NCBI RefSeq assembly: GCF_010092985.1
Contig: NZ_CP048106.1
Location: forward strand, 2,604,001-2,668,000
Length of the DNA: 64,000 nt
Source: Pontibacter pudoricolor
GTDB lineage: Bacteria > Bacteroidota > Bacteroidia > Cytophagales > Hymenobacteraceae
Reading direction: 5' to 3'
Below are positions 51,284 to 61,216 of this stretch, in pieces. Below the pieces are notes generated by a model. It worked only from the letters and a program-made list of their open reading frames with translations. It searched no databases and was not told the origin of the DNA. The position numbers were made by a program, and so were the translations under genes. Positions within the stretch are counted from its first letter, which is position 1. Every line of letters begins with the position of its first letter.

Positions 51284-54256
51284 TTAACGACGCATACTTT
51301 GCAGGTATTGGGTAAACTGTCGTTCCAGCTCAAGGGCACGCTCCTGCATACCCAGTTCCTGAGCGGCAAACACCAGCTGCTGCATTACAAGCAAATTGGT
51401 CTGTATTTCCATATCAAAAAGCGCACCTTTTGACAGGTAATAATTTAGAGCCTGGCCAGAACTTTTAGCCATATCATTCAACAGCTTTTCAGCTTTCTTC
51501 TGTTCGCCTAACCCAGCGTAAATTGATATGAACTGCGGCGTATAGTAATCATAAGGAACGGTTTCCAGAGGCATTACCTTGAAACAGTAATCAACAAGTT
51601 CTTTCGCACGCTGCTTATTTCCCTCTGCCAGGTACGCTGCAGCCAGCTTTCCGAATTTATCGCGGGCATTTGCTGTAAAACGATAGTAATTCTCGTCATA
51701 GAAAATGCTTGGATCATCAAAATTACGGAACTCGAATTCCTTCATCAGGTTGTTATACATAACCTCTTTGTTCAGGTAACCTGGCGAACTAAGGAAACCC
51801 TGGTCCTTATCTGCTGATGTTTTAACCGGAACTATGCGCCAGGCCAGACCATCGAGCTGGAAGTATTCTGATAACCCAATAAAATCTGCACTGTTAACTG
51901 TAGTTGAGAAGTATATAGGTCTTTCCCAGTTATTGGTAGCCAGCAGGTCCAGCATAACAAGGTGCTTTTTCTCGAGCAACGATTTGTTGATCACCCACTT
52001 CATCTGATCTACTATCTCCCCTTCTTTCTCTTCCGGAATAAAGTTCATGTTATCCACTTTTTCCTTATCTACATTCAGCACAAAAGTCTTCGTCGGGAAG
52101 GTCAGCAGTGTATTGCCGCCACCGTACTGCACCTGTAGCGCCGGGTGGTTTTGCTTTACCAGTTCTATAAACTGTTTCAGGTCGATACCAGCTGCTACCT
52201 GCGGTTTCTGATCGAAAGGCAGATAATCATTTGTTCCCTGGCGGTAGTTCTCGATACCAAGCGTAAGCGGCCATGGCGCTGACTTGTAAGACGGACGCAT
52301 CATCTGCTCTACATACCAGTCGGTGTTCAGGTAGCTTAGTACGGCCACGCGTACGTCGGTACGGTAACCCTCTACTTCCTGCACATACCATAGCGGGAAC
52401 GTATCGTTATCGCCGTTCGTGAAGAGGATACCATTTGGTGCTACAGAATCAAGCAGGTTGCGGGCAGAGTCTACAGACTGATAACGTTTGGAACGATCGT
52501 GGTCATCCCAGCCTTCGGCAGCCATAATACCAGGCACCAGCAAGCAGATCATAGTTGCAACAGCGGCACGGGTGCCATCGCTACGCAGCACTTTTTCCAA
52601 TAAGGCAGCCAGACCAACAACACCCAGGCCAATCCAGATGCTGAATGCGTAGTAAGAGCCGGCAAATGTATAATCTCGCTCACGCGGCTCGGATGGTGGC
52701 TGGTTCAGGTAAAGCGCAATCGCCAGTCCCGTAAAGAAGAATAACAGGCCAACTATAAAGGCATTCTTTTCATCTTTGCGCACCTGGTATATCAAACCAA
52801 GTATCCCTATAATAAGCGGCAACGCGAAGAAATTATTACGGGCTTTGCTTTCGGCAACCTGCTCCGGCAAACCTGGCTCATTATCAACAAACCACACCAC
52901 ACCGGCATTCTGCACATCGCTTTCGCGGCCTACAAAATTCCACAGGAAGTAGCGCCAGTACATGTGCCCCAGCTGGTAGTTCAGTAAATAACTTATGTTC
53001 TGCCCAAACGTTGGCATTTGCCCTTCGCGCAGATCTACCCACTTCTTATATTCATCTATGTGCTGCGGGTTGTCGCTATAAATACGTGGCAGCAGCGTCA
53101 GGTCTTTATCATCGTAAACAGGCTCAATTTTAGGCTGTGTCTCGATGTATTTCTTATCACCTTTAATATAACGTTTGGCACCTTCTTCCTGGCCAATTGG
53201 CTGTGCGTTGTACTGCGGACCATATAGTAAAGGACGGTCGCCGTACTGCTCACGCTTCAGATAAGACACCACGCTCATAATATCGTCCGGATCGTTCTCA
53301 TCTATAGTTGGATCATAAGACGAGCGGATCGGGATAATCATGTAGGAAGAATAACCTATCAGTACAAAAACCAGACTTAGCAGAGCTGTGTTTAAAACGC
53401 GTTTGTTATGTTTTACAGAGTAATTAATGCCATAAGCGATAGCTGTTACTACAAGTAAAACAAATATGATCAGGCCAGTGCCAAACGGCATGCCCAGCGA
53501 GTTTACAAAGAACACTTCTACTCTGCCTGCCACAGAAGGCAGCCCCGGTATAACGCCCCAAAGGATTGCCATAACTATAACCGCACTGATAGCAAAAGCA
53601 ACCAGGCCACCTGTTAAAGTTGGCTTATACAATCTATAGTAGTAAATAAACGCAAGGGCAGGTATAGTTACCAGGTTCAGTAAGTGGGCACCTATCGAAA
53701 GGCCGACCAGGTAGGCAATAAGCACCAGCCACTTATCAGAATGTGCTTCGCCAACTTTTTCTTCCCAGCGCAGCATGGCCCAGAAAACGATAGCCGTAAA
53801 GAACGACGACATAGCATACACTTCGGCCTCTACAGCTGAGAACCAGGCAGAATCAGAGAAAGTATAAGCTAAGGCACCTACTACACCGGCACCCATTACC
53901 AGCAGGATATTGCCTGCAGTCGGGGCTTCGCCTTCTTTTATAAGTAACTTTTTAGCAAAAATGGTGATCGTCCAGAACAGGAACAGCACCGTGAAAGAAC
54001 TGCAGAGTGCAGACATCAGGTTTACCCACCATGCCACCTGCGACGGGTCGCCGGCAAACATAGAGAACATACGGCCTACCAGCAGGTAAAACGGAGCTCC
54101 CGGAGGGTGCGGCACCAGCAGTTTGTAAGAGCAGGCAATAAACTCACCGGCATCCCAGAAACTGGCCGTCGGCTCAAGGGTTAGCACATACACAACGGTC
54201 GCGATTAAAAATACGACCCAACCTACAAGGTTATTTATCTTTCGATAGTCTGTCAT
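51284..54256 (-). CDS. DUF2723-family membrane protein
   Basis: This 990-residue protein has a large N-terminal transmembrane region (about 12 hydrophobic segments up to residue 540) and a soluble C-terminal part (about 640-990) ending in helical TPR-like repeats (FGKLAAAYLAEGNKQRAKELVDYCFKVMP...LGEQKKAEKLLNDMAKSS). The N-terminus TLEPTASFWDAGEFIACSYKLLVPHPPGAPFYLLVGRMFSMF is the family signature and resembles the first extracytoplasmic loop (Asp/Glu) of GT-C glycosyltransferases such as PMTs. The family is proposed to O-glycosylate proteins in Bacteroidetes; the substrate here is unknown. It contains no CTATAG in its first half. Confidence 0.9.
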   Translation of the reverse strand: MTDYRKINNLVGWVVFLIATVVYVLTLEPTASFWDAGEFIACSYKLLVPHPPGAPFYLLVGRMFSMFAGDPSQVAWWVNLMSALCSSFTVLFLFWTITIFAKKLLIKEGEAPTAGNILLVMGAGVVGALAYTFSDSAWFSAVEAEVYAMSSFFTAIVFWAMLRWEEKVGEAHSDKWLVLIAYLVGLSIGAHLLNLVTIPALAFIYYYRLYKPTLTGGLVAFAISAVIVMAILWGVIPGLPSVAGRVEVFFVNSLGMPFGTGLIIFVLLVVTAIAYGINYSVKHNKRVLNTALLSLVFVLIGYSSYMIIPIRSSYDPTIDENDPDDIMSVVSYLKREQYGDRPLLYGPQYNAQPIGQEEGAKRYIKGDKKYIETQPKIEPVYDDKDLTLLPRIYSDNPQHIDEYKKWVDLREGQMPTFGQNISYLLNYQLGHMYWRYFLWNFVGRESDVQNAGVVWFVDNEPGLPEQVAESKARNNFFALPLIIGILGLIYQVRKDEKNAFIVGLLFFFTGLAIALYLNQPPSEPRERDYTFAGSYYAFSIWIGLGVVGLAALLEKVLRSDGTRAAVATMICLLVPGIMAAEGWDDHDRSKRYQSVDSARNLLDSVAPNGILFTNGDNDTFPLWYVQEVEGYRTDVRVAVLSYLNTDWYVEQMMRPSYKSAPWPLTLGIENYRQGTNDYLPFDQKPQVAAGIDLKQFIELVKQNHPALQVQYGGGNTLLTFPTKTFVLNVDKEKVDNMNFIPEEKEGEIVDQMKWVINKSLLEKKHLVMLDLLATNNWERPIYFSTTVNSADFIGLSEYFQLDGLAWRIVPVKTSADKDQGFLSSPGYLNKEVMYNNLMKEFEFRNFDDPSIFYDENYYRFTANARDKFGKLAAAYLAEGNKQRAKELVDYCFKVMPLETVPYDYYTPQFISIYAGLGEQKKAEKLLNDMAKSSGQALNYYLSKGALFDMEIQTNLLVMQQLVFAAQELGMQERALELERQFTQYLQSMRR

Positions 54257-54434
54257 GGTAATTATTAGGATTGCGCCCCGAAAATACTAAAATATGTGAA
54301 GCGTACAGATATAATTGCTGATTGTTAATTGTTAAATTGTTGAATCACTATAAAGATAAGACGCAACGTGTTGCACCGCTACAGCTTTATAACTTACTAA
54401 CTTTACTTCTTAGACTCCTCATTACCCTACATAT

Positions 54435-54462
54435 AAAAAGCCGACCTGAGGCCGGCTTCTTA
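54435..54462 (-). terminator. Terminator of the T9SS-cargo gene at 54485
   Basis: A stem with one mismatch (AAGCCGACCT paired with AGGCCGGCTT) lies 22 nt past the stop and continues into T residues on the minus strand. Confidence 0.72.
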
Positions 54463-54484
54463 CAATATATCGTTCACTTGGTAA

Positions 54485-55093
54485 TTATTTCTGAAGGATC
54501 AGTCGCTTGGTTTCTACGGTCTTATCGTTAACAAGTAAACTATAGAAATAAACACCAGATGGGTACGGACTCATATCCAGCGTAATTTCTTTTGCCTCAG
54601 TAGAAGCCAGGTCTTTTGTAAAAATAACACGGCCTATGGTGTTCGATATCCTGATCTTATAGTTGTCGCCGCCCGACTGTGTAAGTGTTAAGCGGGTGTA
54701 CCCTTTCGACGGGTTTGGATAAGCGTTAATGGAAGGCACCGTTTTTACATCGCGGCCCGGCATAAACGATGCCAGTACAACCGATGCATACAGGCTTTTC
54801 TCTGCTTTAGGCACTTCAACATGGAAAGATGGCGCTACGGCAGCTGCATAAATCTGCGAGCAGGTATGGTCTGCATCAGAGGTTATAAACACAGGGCGTG
54901 CATTTTGCGCTGATACCACAAGCCCCCCTTTCTTCTCCTGCTTTAGCTTCCAGATTTTGCTGCCATCTTTATAGACCGGTGCGACACCTTCTTCAGTGCT
55001 GTTTCTGATAGCGTTCGCAGCTATGGCCGTAAAGCCCAGCAAGTGCGAACTTACCAGTGTTGATATAAATAATATTTTTGTAAAAGTCTTCAT
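54485..55093 (-). CDS. T9SS type A sorting-domain protein (202 aa)
   Basis: This small secreted protein has a signal peptide (residues 1-27) and a C-terminal T9SS sorting domain of about 80 residues. The latter runs from INAYPNPSKGYTRLTLTQSGG to SPYPSGVYFYSLLVNDKTVETKRLILQK. The domain directs export through the type IX secretion system and often attachment to the surface. The short middle shows no known enzyme domain. It is divergent from the other T9SS protein (55585) across a 490-bp gap that contains AACTATAGTT twice. Confidence 0.88.
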   Translation of the reverse strand: MKTFTKILFISTLVSSHLLGFTAIAANAIRNSTEEGVAPVYKDGSKIWKLKQEKKGGLVVSAQNARPVFITSDADHTCSQIYAAAVAPSFHVEVPKAEKSLYASVVLASFMPGRDVKTVPSINAYPNPSKGYTRLTLTQSGGDNYKIRISNTIGRVIFTKDLASTEAKEITLDMSPYPSGVYFYSLLVNDKTVETKRLILQK

Positions 55094-55135
55094 ATAGGCT
55101 CTTTAGTTTAACAAGCTACAGATCAGCCAGAAAAT

Positions 55136-55143
55136 CAAATATA
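55136..55143 (-). promoter_or_regulatory. Candidate -7 box of the T9SS-cargo gene (minus strand)
   Basis: The minus-strand reading is TATATTTG, which fits TAnnTTTG and lies 42 nt before the ATG at 55093. Confidence 0.5.
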
Positions 55144-55584
55144 ATGTAAAAGCTTGAATATATACTATTTTCTATCTGAAAATATGGCGAACATTTTCTA
55201 AAAGGTGCAGTCTTTCTGCCCTTTCACCAGCTTATTCAAAAATAATGCCTGTTATTCTCAAAAATCACAATCTCCTCTTTGTTTCCTGATTATCCCGGCA
55301 CGAAAAAGCCTGTTTAACAATCTCAAATATAACTATACCAATACACCGGAATAAAACAATCCAATTTTAAAACCAACTATAGTTATAACACCTTCCACCT
55401 ACATTCAAGCTTGATTATATATAAAAAAGCCTATACAGCTTAGATTTATACATTTTAATAATACTAAATCAAGAACATGATTGCACTGTAGCTATAACTA
55501 TAGTTTATAGTGCAACTAGGCAAAAATAGTCGCGTTAGAGCAAATATTAAACTTATTGAAGATTACCCTATGAACTAGATCTAC

Positions 55585-57096
55585 ATGAAACCCTATATTT
55601 TTTCTTTACTAATGATTTTCCTGGCCTTGCAAACGGTTAGCGCCCAGGACGATCAGCAACCATCCGGATGCAGCATCACAGACGGTTGCTTAAACTATAG
55701 CCTCAACGGTGCCACCCGGCACGATGAAGATACCTACATCTTATCTTATACTTTAACAGTAAACTGTAACGCCCGACTGGAATACATTGCTTTTGAACTG
55801 CCTGAAGGCTCTGATGCAGACGAACCCTCCAGCTACTTTGCTTCTCAACCGGATTTTAATGTGGAAGATGGCAAGAGCGGCAAAAGTAACAAGATCGCGA
55901 CAGACTATAACGCCATACAGTTTACAGCCAAACAGCAAACCAATATCAGCAATGGAACAAGCTATACTTTTGAGTACCCGATTTCTGTTAAAGACTATAA
56001 TGCACTTGGTTCGATAAGAGTACAGGCAAAAGTTGCCGGAGCAGCACCTAGCAACATTGCCTTCGACCACAGAGTCTGCGCCCCTTTAACTACTACGCCT
56101 GAAAATCAAATGCCTGAATGCCGCATAGACCTTGGCGCTGCCGTGTTCGGGTTTACCGGAGCTACGAACAATGAGGATGGAACAACTTCACTCCGGTTCG
56201 CTATACAAAACAACACAGCCGAAAACGTAACTAATGTTGCCATCGAAATACCGGGCGCACCAGCAGACGTAACTATAGTTAGTGATAACAATGGCAATGC
56301 CTACCATGCCAACTATAAATACAAAGCTACTTATACCGATGGTATCCTGCTTTTTGAAGCCCAGAACACAAACGGCTATACAAGCGGCGCTATAGATTAT
56401 TTTACCTTTACGTTGCCCACTGCTGCCTTTAACCCCGAGGAAAGCTTTACTATAAGCCTGGCAACAACTGCTGAAACTATAGTTACCGGCTTTAACACAG
56501 TTACCTGCGAAGAAGACGCTCCTATTACACCATTGCCTGTGGAACTGCTCTCGTTTAAAGGGAAGGCAACCCCAGGTGGCATAGAACTGAAATGGGAAAC
56601 AGCCTCTGAAACCAATAACGACCGCTTTGAAGTGGAACGTAGCGTTGATGGCAAAAGCTTTGAGCAGATTGGATCAGTTGATGGCGCAGGAACCACCAGC
56701 ATGAAGCAGAACTATAACTATACAGACTACGTGAGTCGTACCGGCACATTCTATTACCGCTTGCGCCAGGTTGATTATGATGGCACCCAGGACTATAGCA
56801 AAACGATAGCTGTAAAACTGAGCAGCTTACCGGGCGGTGGAAAATTTGCAGTATACCCTAACCCGGCGCTTGGCAACATTGTTACTGTTTCGGTACTGGG
56901 TACAGGCGCCGATGTGAACGGCGGTGTGCTACAGATTGTGGATATGAGCGGACGTGTCATGCTCGTACACCCGGTGGCAGCCGGAAGCCGTGAGATTGAT
57001 GTATCGTTACCGGAACTGCAGCTGCCTAAAGGCATGTATGTGGTAAACCTGCTGCAGGGCACCGACAAACAGACGCAGAAACTGATCATTCAATAA
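55585..57096 (+). CDS. T9SS type A sorting-domain protein (503 aa)
   Basis: A signal peptide (residues 1-20, ending SAQD) precedes two tandem beta-sandwich-like segments of about 130 residues each (about 26-170 and 180-310). Then come the common PLPVELLSFKGKATPGGIELKWETASETNNDRFEVERSVDGKSF linker (about 312-355) and the T9SS C-terminal sorting domain (about 425-503, FAVYPNPALGNIVTVSVL to LPKGMYVVNLLQGTDKQTQKLIIQ). No enzyme is recognisable; adhesion or a matrix role is plausible. Four CTATAG copies lie in frame, e.g. GTA ACT ATA GTT AGT and GAA ACT ATA GTT ACC. Confidence 0.9.
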   Translation: MKPYIFSLLMIFLALQTVSAQDDQQPSGCSITDGCLNYSLNGATRHDEDTYILSYTLTVNCNARLEYIAFELPEGSDADEPSSYFASQPDFNVEDGKSGKSNKIATDYNAIQFTAKQQTNISNGTSYTFEYPISVKDYNALGSIRVQAKVAGAAPSNIAFDHRVCAPLTTTPENQMPECRIDLGAAVFGFTGATNNEDGTTSLRFAIQNNTAENVTNVAIEIPGAPADVTIVSDNNGNAYHANYKYKATYTDGILLFEAQNTNGYTSGAIDYFTFTLPTAAFNPEESFTISLATTAETIVTGFNTVTCEEDAPITPLPVELLSFKGKATPGGIELKWETASETNNDRFEVERSVDGKSFEQIGSVDGAGTTSMKQNYNYTDYVSRTGTFYYRLRQVDYDGTQDYSKTIAVKLSSLPGGGKFAVYPNPALGNIVTVSVLGTGADVNGGVLQIVDMSGRVMLVHPVAAGSREIDVSLPELQLPKGMYVVNLLQGTDKQTQKLIIQ

Positions 57097-57125
57097 CAAG
57101 ACTATAACACTTCATAAACCGAAGT

Positions 57126-57166
57126 ACAAAAGAGGGAAGCAACTATAGTTCTTCCCTTTTTTGTGC
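57126..57166 (+). terminator. Terminator with an AACTATAGTT loop
   Basis: The stem AGGGAAG/CTTCCCT (about 57128-57139 with 57151-57162, with one wobble pair) closes the 11-nt loop CAACTATAGTT, followed by T residues. It lies between the convergent T9SS and birA genes. Confidence 0.85.
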
Positions 57167-57183
57167 GGCAGGCAAACTATAGC

Positions 57184-57933
57184 TCAGATGATATAAATGA
57201 TCTCTTTAAAATCAAAAAAGCGTAGTTCGCCGTCCAGTTCCACACCCAGTCTGCCGTCTTCGTCTACACCAACTATGCAGCCTTCAATGCGTTTGCCGTC
57301 AACTATAAACCGATGCACTTCCTGGTACCGGTACAGCGCCTGCAGGTATTCGTACTTTAATTTGGCATGGCGCATATTACGCAGTTCCAGGTAACGTTTC
57401 TCAAGCAGCTCCAGCAGCCTGGTGGTAACCTCTTCCAAGTGTATAGTTGTACCTGTTATGGCAGAAAGCGACGTGGCTGTATTTACATCAAAATTGAGTT
57501 GATTTATATTTAAACCAATCCCGACAATACTGTGTTGTAAAGAATAGCTATTTATGGTATTTTCTATTAAAATCCCGCCAAGCTTCTTATCTTTAAAATA
57601 CAGATCGTTAGGCCACTTAACCCGGGCAGCGGTAGCGCCGTATTCGTGCAGCAGGTCCAGCACAGCAAGCGACACTGCCATGTTCAGGTAAAACTGCTGC
57701 CTGACAGGAAGAAAAACAGGTGACAGAATAACCGAAAGTGTGATGTTTTTACCCGGCTCAGCCTCCCAATTATTGCCCCGCTGACCACGCCCTTTTGTTT
57801 GTTCTGATGTTATTACTGTGCAGCCCTCTGTGGCTTTATTTTTGATAAGAAGCTGTTGGGCCTCGGAGTTAGTTGATTCACAAACCGACAGACAGTAGAG
57901 CTGCCGGCCTATAAACAGCGTATTAGGCAACAT
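57184..57933 (-). CDS. birA: Biotin--[acetyl-CoA-carboxylase] ligase
   Basis: This 249-residue enzyme activates biotin and biotinylates the carboxylase carrier. The catalytic motifs are TSEQTKGRGQRGNNWEAEPGKNITLSVILSP (glycine-rich GRGQRG, about residues 41-71) and VKWPNDLYFKDKKLGGILIENT (about 99-120), then SIVGIGLNIN. There is no N-terminal helix-turn-helix, so it cannot act as a repressor (monofunctional type). It shares a divergent promoter region with rsfS. Confidence 0.95.
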   Translation of the reverse strand: MLPNTLFIGRQLYCLSVCESTNSEAQQLLIKNKATEGCTVITSEQTKGRGQRGNNWEAEPGKNITLSVILSPVFLPVRQQFYLNMAVSLAVLDLLHEYGATAARVKWPNDLYFKDKKLGGILIENTINSYSLQHSIVGIGLNINQLNFDVNTATSLSAITGTTIHLEEVTTRLLELLEKRYLELRNMRHAKLKYEYLQALYRYQEVHRFIVDGKRIEGCIVGVDEDGRLGVELDGELRFFDFKEIIYII

Positions 57934-57951
57934 AATTTTGACAAAATTTAA

Positions 57952-57959
57952 TATTTTTG
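57952..57959 (+). promoter_or_regulatory. Candidate -7 box of rsfS
   Basis: TATTTTTG fits TAnnTTTG, 23 nt before the rsfS start. A TAATTTTG at 57933-57940 is a second match. Confidence 0.5.
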
Positions 57960-57964
57960 TAGTT

Positions 57965-57972
57965 CAAATTTA
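57965..57972 (-). promoter_or_regulatory. Candidate -7 box of birA (minus strand)
   Basis: The minus-strand reading is TAAATTTG, 31 nt before the birA start. It sits next to the rsfS box, so the two promoters overlap. Confidence 0.5.
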
Positions 57973-57982
57973 ATCAGCACAA

Positions 57983-58357
57983 ATGAAAGATAGTAAGATT
58001 GAGGCTAATTCAGACATATTGGCAGAGCTTGTAGTAAAAGGTATGCAGGAAAAAAAAGCAGCCGATATTGTCGTAATGAACCTTAAATCACTTAAGAATG
58101 CCGTTTCAGACTACTTTATCATAGCATCCGCAAACTCTGATACTCAACTGGACGCTATTGCCAGCGCAATAGAAGAGGAAGTCTTTAAAGCAACAAAACA
58201 GAACCCCTGGCAAAGCGAAGGCCGCACTAATAATGAGTGGGTACTGCTGGATTATGTAGATGTTGTTGCACATATTTTCCTGAAAGACAAACGTGAGTTC
58301 TACGCACTGGAAGAATTATGGGGCGATGCCCGTATTCAGCACGTAGAATCAGTTTAA
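57983..58357 (+). CDS. rsfS: Ribosome silencing factor RsfS
   Basis: This 124-residue RsfS/YbeB protein binds L14 and blocks subunit joining in slow growth. Family segments are KGMQEKKAADIVVMNLKSLKNAVSDYFIIASANSDTQLDAIASAIEEE and EGRTNNEWVLLDYVDVVAHIFLKDKREFYALEELWGDA. Length is typical. It is followed 65 nt later by ftsH on the same strand. Confidence 0.96.
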   Translation: MKDSKIEANSDILAELVVKGMQEKKAADIVVMNLKSLKNAVSDYFIIASANSDTQLDAIASAIEEEVFKATKQNPWQSEGRTNNEWVLLDYVDVVAHIFLKDKREFYALEELWGDARIQHVESV

Positions 58358-58422
58358 CTAACCCCGGGCTGTTAAAACATTTTATACAGGCCGGTGTTCT
58401 TCAAATACCTGATAATTAAACC

Positions 58423-60555
58423 ATGGCAGAAAAAAATAATAAAGGCAATAATAACAAAAAAAAGAAGCCTCTGATCCCGAATACGCCTCCGCGTCCTACC
58501 ATGCAGTTATGGATGCTTGCCGTGCTTATCCTGGTGATTTTTGGGCTGACCTACCTTAACAGGAGCAACTCTTCCGTAGAAACTTCGCAGAGAGACTTTG
58601 AGGAAATGTTGCTGAGTGGCGACGTGAGCAAAGTAGCGATCGTTAATAACAAAACGGTAGAGATATACCTGAAAGACGAAGCCCTCCAAAACGAAAAGTA
58701 TAAGCAGGAGCTCTCTGATCGTGGTTCTTTAACAGTAGATAAAGGCCCGCAATATCACTTCCAGATTATTTCTCCGGAAATTTTTAACGAGGATATGACG
58801 GAACTGCAGAAAGATGTACCACGTGAGCAGCGCGTGCCGGTTTATCCGGAAGAGCGCACCGGCTTTATGGACTTCTTTGCAACATGGGGCTTCCTGATAC
58901 TATTACTATTCGGTTTCTGGTTCCTGATGCGCCGCGTTACAGCTGGTGGTTCAGGTGGTCAGATATTTAATATTGGCAAATCTAAAGCGGCTTTATTTGA
59001 TGCCGAGAACAAGGTAAAAATCACATTTAAGGATGTGGCCGGCCTGGAAGAAGCAAAAGAAGAAGTGCAGGAGATCGTTGAATTCCTGAAAAACCCATCT
59101 AAGTTTACTGTACTGGGTGGTAAAATACCGAAAGGTGCCTTACTTGTTGGACCTCCGGGTACTGGTAAAACCTTGCTGGCAAAAGCCGTTGCCGGCGAGG
59201 CTGACGTTCCGTTCTTCTCCCTTTCAGGTTCCGACTTTGTGGAGATGTTCGTAGGTGTGGGTGCTGCCCGTGTGCGTGACCTGTTTAAGCAGGCAAAAGC
59301 AAAAGCGCCGTGTATCATCTTTATAGATGAGATCGATGCCATTGGTCGTCATCGTAGCCGTGGCCAAGTGCCTGGTGGTAACGATGAGCGCGAGAACACA
59401 CTGAACTCCCTGCTTGTAGAGATGGATGGTTTTGCAACTGACTCAGGCGTAATTATACTGGCAGCTACAAACCGCCCGGATACGCTGGACTCTGCCTTAC
59501 TTCGCCCGGGTCGTTTTGACCGCCAGGTAAGTATAGACAAGCCGGATATTAACGGCCGTACCGAAATATTTGATGTACACTTAAAGCCGCTTACACTTGC
59601 CCCTGATGTAGATGCACGTAAGCTGGCTGCCCAGACACCTGGTTTTGCCGGTGCCGAAATAGCTAACGTTTGTAACGAAGCTGCTCTGATCGCTGCCCGC
59701 CGCAATAAGAAGTCTGTGGAAATGCAGGACTTTAACGATGCCGTTGACCGTGTAATTGGCGGTTTGGAGAAGAAGAACAAGATCATCTCTCCGGGTGAAA
59801 AGCGAATTGTTGCTTACCATGAGGCTGGCCACGCTATTGCAGGCTGGTTCCTGGAGCATACCGATCCGTTGGTAAAAGTGAGTATCGTTCCGCGTGGTGT
59901 TGCTGCATTGGGTTATGCCCAGTATTTACCAAAAGAGCAGTTCCTGTACACTACAGAGCAACTGATCGACGAAATGTGTATGGCTCTTGGTGGTCGTGCC
60001 GCTGAAGACATTGTATTCGGCAAGATCTCGACAGGTGCCCTGAGCGACCTGGAGCGTATCACTAAAATGGCTTACAGCATTGTAACTATGTATGGTATGA
60101 ACGCGAAGATCGGTAACGTGTCGTTCTACGATTCGAAGCAGTCTGATATGCAGTTCAACAAACCTTACTCAGAAGCGACCGCCGAAACAATAGATAATGA
60201 AGTCCGCCTAATCATTGACTCTGCTTACCAGCGTACGAAACAGTTGCTGATAGAGAAACGTGATAAACTGGAGATCATCGCGAAAGAGCTTCTTGATAAA
60301 GAGATTCTGTTCCAGAGCGATCTGGAGCGTTTGGTTGGTCCACGTCCGTTTGATGCACTTACTACATACCAGGCACACACAGCAGGTACAGACAGAAGCC
60401 AGACAAAAAGCGAAGTAGAGCAGAATCATCCTGTTGAATTTGACGAATCAGAACAGTCAGATCAGCAAAATGGCAAAACTCCTGATGCTCCGCTAGAAAA
60501 TGGCCGGCCTACTGCTGAACACGAAGATAACTTCAATTCAAGAACAACAGCTTGA
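58423..60555 (+). CDS. ftsH: ATP-dependent zinc metalloprotease FtsH
   Basis: This 710-residue membrane AAA+ protease degrades membrane and short-lived proteins. Two membrane segments (about residues 28-46 and 148-168) flank a periplasmic domain. The AAA domain has Walker A GPPGTGKT (243-250), Walker [12 protein letters not shown], the pore region and second region of homology. The zinc site is H466-E-A-G-H470. A disordered acidic C-tail (about 655-710) is longer than in E. coli. It is highly conserved and holds no CTATAG. The LUD gene starts 10 nt after its stop. Confidence 0.98.
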   Translation: MAEKNNKGNNNKKKKPLIPNTPPRPTMQLWMLAVLILVIFGLTYLNRSNSSVETSQRDFEEMLLSGDVSKVAIVNNKTVEIYLKDEALQNEKYKQELSDRGSLTVDKGPQYHFQIISPEIFNEDMTELQKDVPREQRVPVYPEERTGFMDFFATWGFLILLLFGFWFLMRRVTAGGSGGQIFNIGKSKAALFDAENKVKITFKDVAGLEEAKEEVQEIVEFLKNPSKFTVLGGKIPKGALLVGPPGTGKTLLAKAVAGEADVPFFSLSGSDFVEMFVGVGAARVRDLFKQAKAKAPCIIFIDEIDAIGRHRSRGQVPGGNDERENTLNSLLVEMDGFATDSGVIILAATNRPDTLDSALLRPGRFDRQVSIDKPDINGRTEIFDVHLKPLTLAPDVDARKLAAQTPGFAGAEIANVCNEAALIAARRNKKSVEMQDFNDAVDRVIGGLEKKNKIISPGEKRIVAYHEAGHAIAGWFLEHTDPLVKVSIVPRGVAALGYAQYLPKEQFLYTTEQLIDEMCMALGGRAAEDIVFGKISTGALSDLERITKMAYSIVTMYGMNAKIGNVSFYDSKQSDMQFNKPYSEATAETIDNEVRLIIDSAYQRTKQLLIEKRDKLEIIAKELLDKEILFQSDLERLVGPRPFDALTTYQAHTAGTDRSQTKSEVEQNHPVEFDESEQSDQQNGKTPDAPLENGRPTAEHEDNFNSRTTA

Positions 60556-60565
60556 GACAACAGGC

Positions 60566-61216
60566 ATGTACGAAGCTAAAACCAAAGAAATAGTTTTAAG
60601 AAGAGTAAGAGAGGCGCTGGCTAAGCCAGCGCCTTTTCTGCCTCCTACCCCTGATTTCACTTCACCTCTTCACCACGCCTCCACCGACGACATGTCGGTT
60701 ATATTTGTGGAGAACTTCCTGAAGAACAGTGGCGCCTTTTTTTATTGCGAAACTGAAGAAGATTTTTTTGACCAGCTTTATAAGTTCAGGCATGAGCAGA
60801 ATATCCAGCACTTGTTTGTATGGGAAGCCAACCTGCAGAAGGCATTATACCATGCAGGCATAGAATATACTGATTCGGAACAGGATTTCCTGGCCAAAGC
60901 GGAGGCGAGCCTTACTACCTGCGAAGCCCTGATAACCCGCACCGGAAGCCTGCTGATCAGTTCGGCAAATGCTGGTGGCAGACGCTTGACTGTATATCCG
61001 GAGACGCATATAGTTATCGCCAAAGCAAGCCAGCTTGTACCGGATATTAAAGACGGCCTGCAGCATCTGCGCAACAAGTATAAAGACAACTTCCCATCGA
61101 TGGTGAGTTTGGTTAGCGGCCCAAGCCGCACCGCCGATATTGAAAAAACGCTGGTAATGGGTGCCCACGGCCCGAAACAGCTCGTACTTTTCCTGATAGA
61201 TGACCTTCAGAATTGA
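60566..61216 (+). CDS. LUD-domain protein (LutC/YkgG family)
   Basis: The protein is 216 residues from ATG 60566; an earlier in-frame ATG at 60500 lies inside ftsH and is rejected. The family includes LutC, a subunit of lactate-oxidising complexes, but many members are of unknown role. Signature segments are CEALITRTGSLLISSANAGGRRLTVYPETHIVIAKASQLVPDI (about residues 122-165) and SLVSGPSRTADIEKTLVMGAHGPKQL. lutA/lutB are not adjacent, so the lactate role is doubtful. Its end overlaps lpxH by 17 nt. Confidence 0.88.
   Translation: MYEAKTKEIVLRRVREALAKPAPFLPPTPDFTSPLHHASTDDMSVIFVENFLKNSGAFFYCETEEDFFDQLYKFRHEQNIQHLFVWEANLQKALYHAGIEYTDSEQDFLAKAEASLTTCEALITRTGSLLISSANAGGRRLTVYPETHIVIAKASQLVPDIKDGLQHLRNKYKDNFPSMVSLVSGPSRTADIEKTLVMGAHGPKQLVLFLIDDLQN

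Noticed and set aside
51199-51369. Longer N-terminus of the GWxTD protein
   Set aside because: It runs across the terminator of the DUF2723 gene and lacks a signal peptide.
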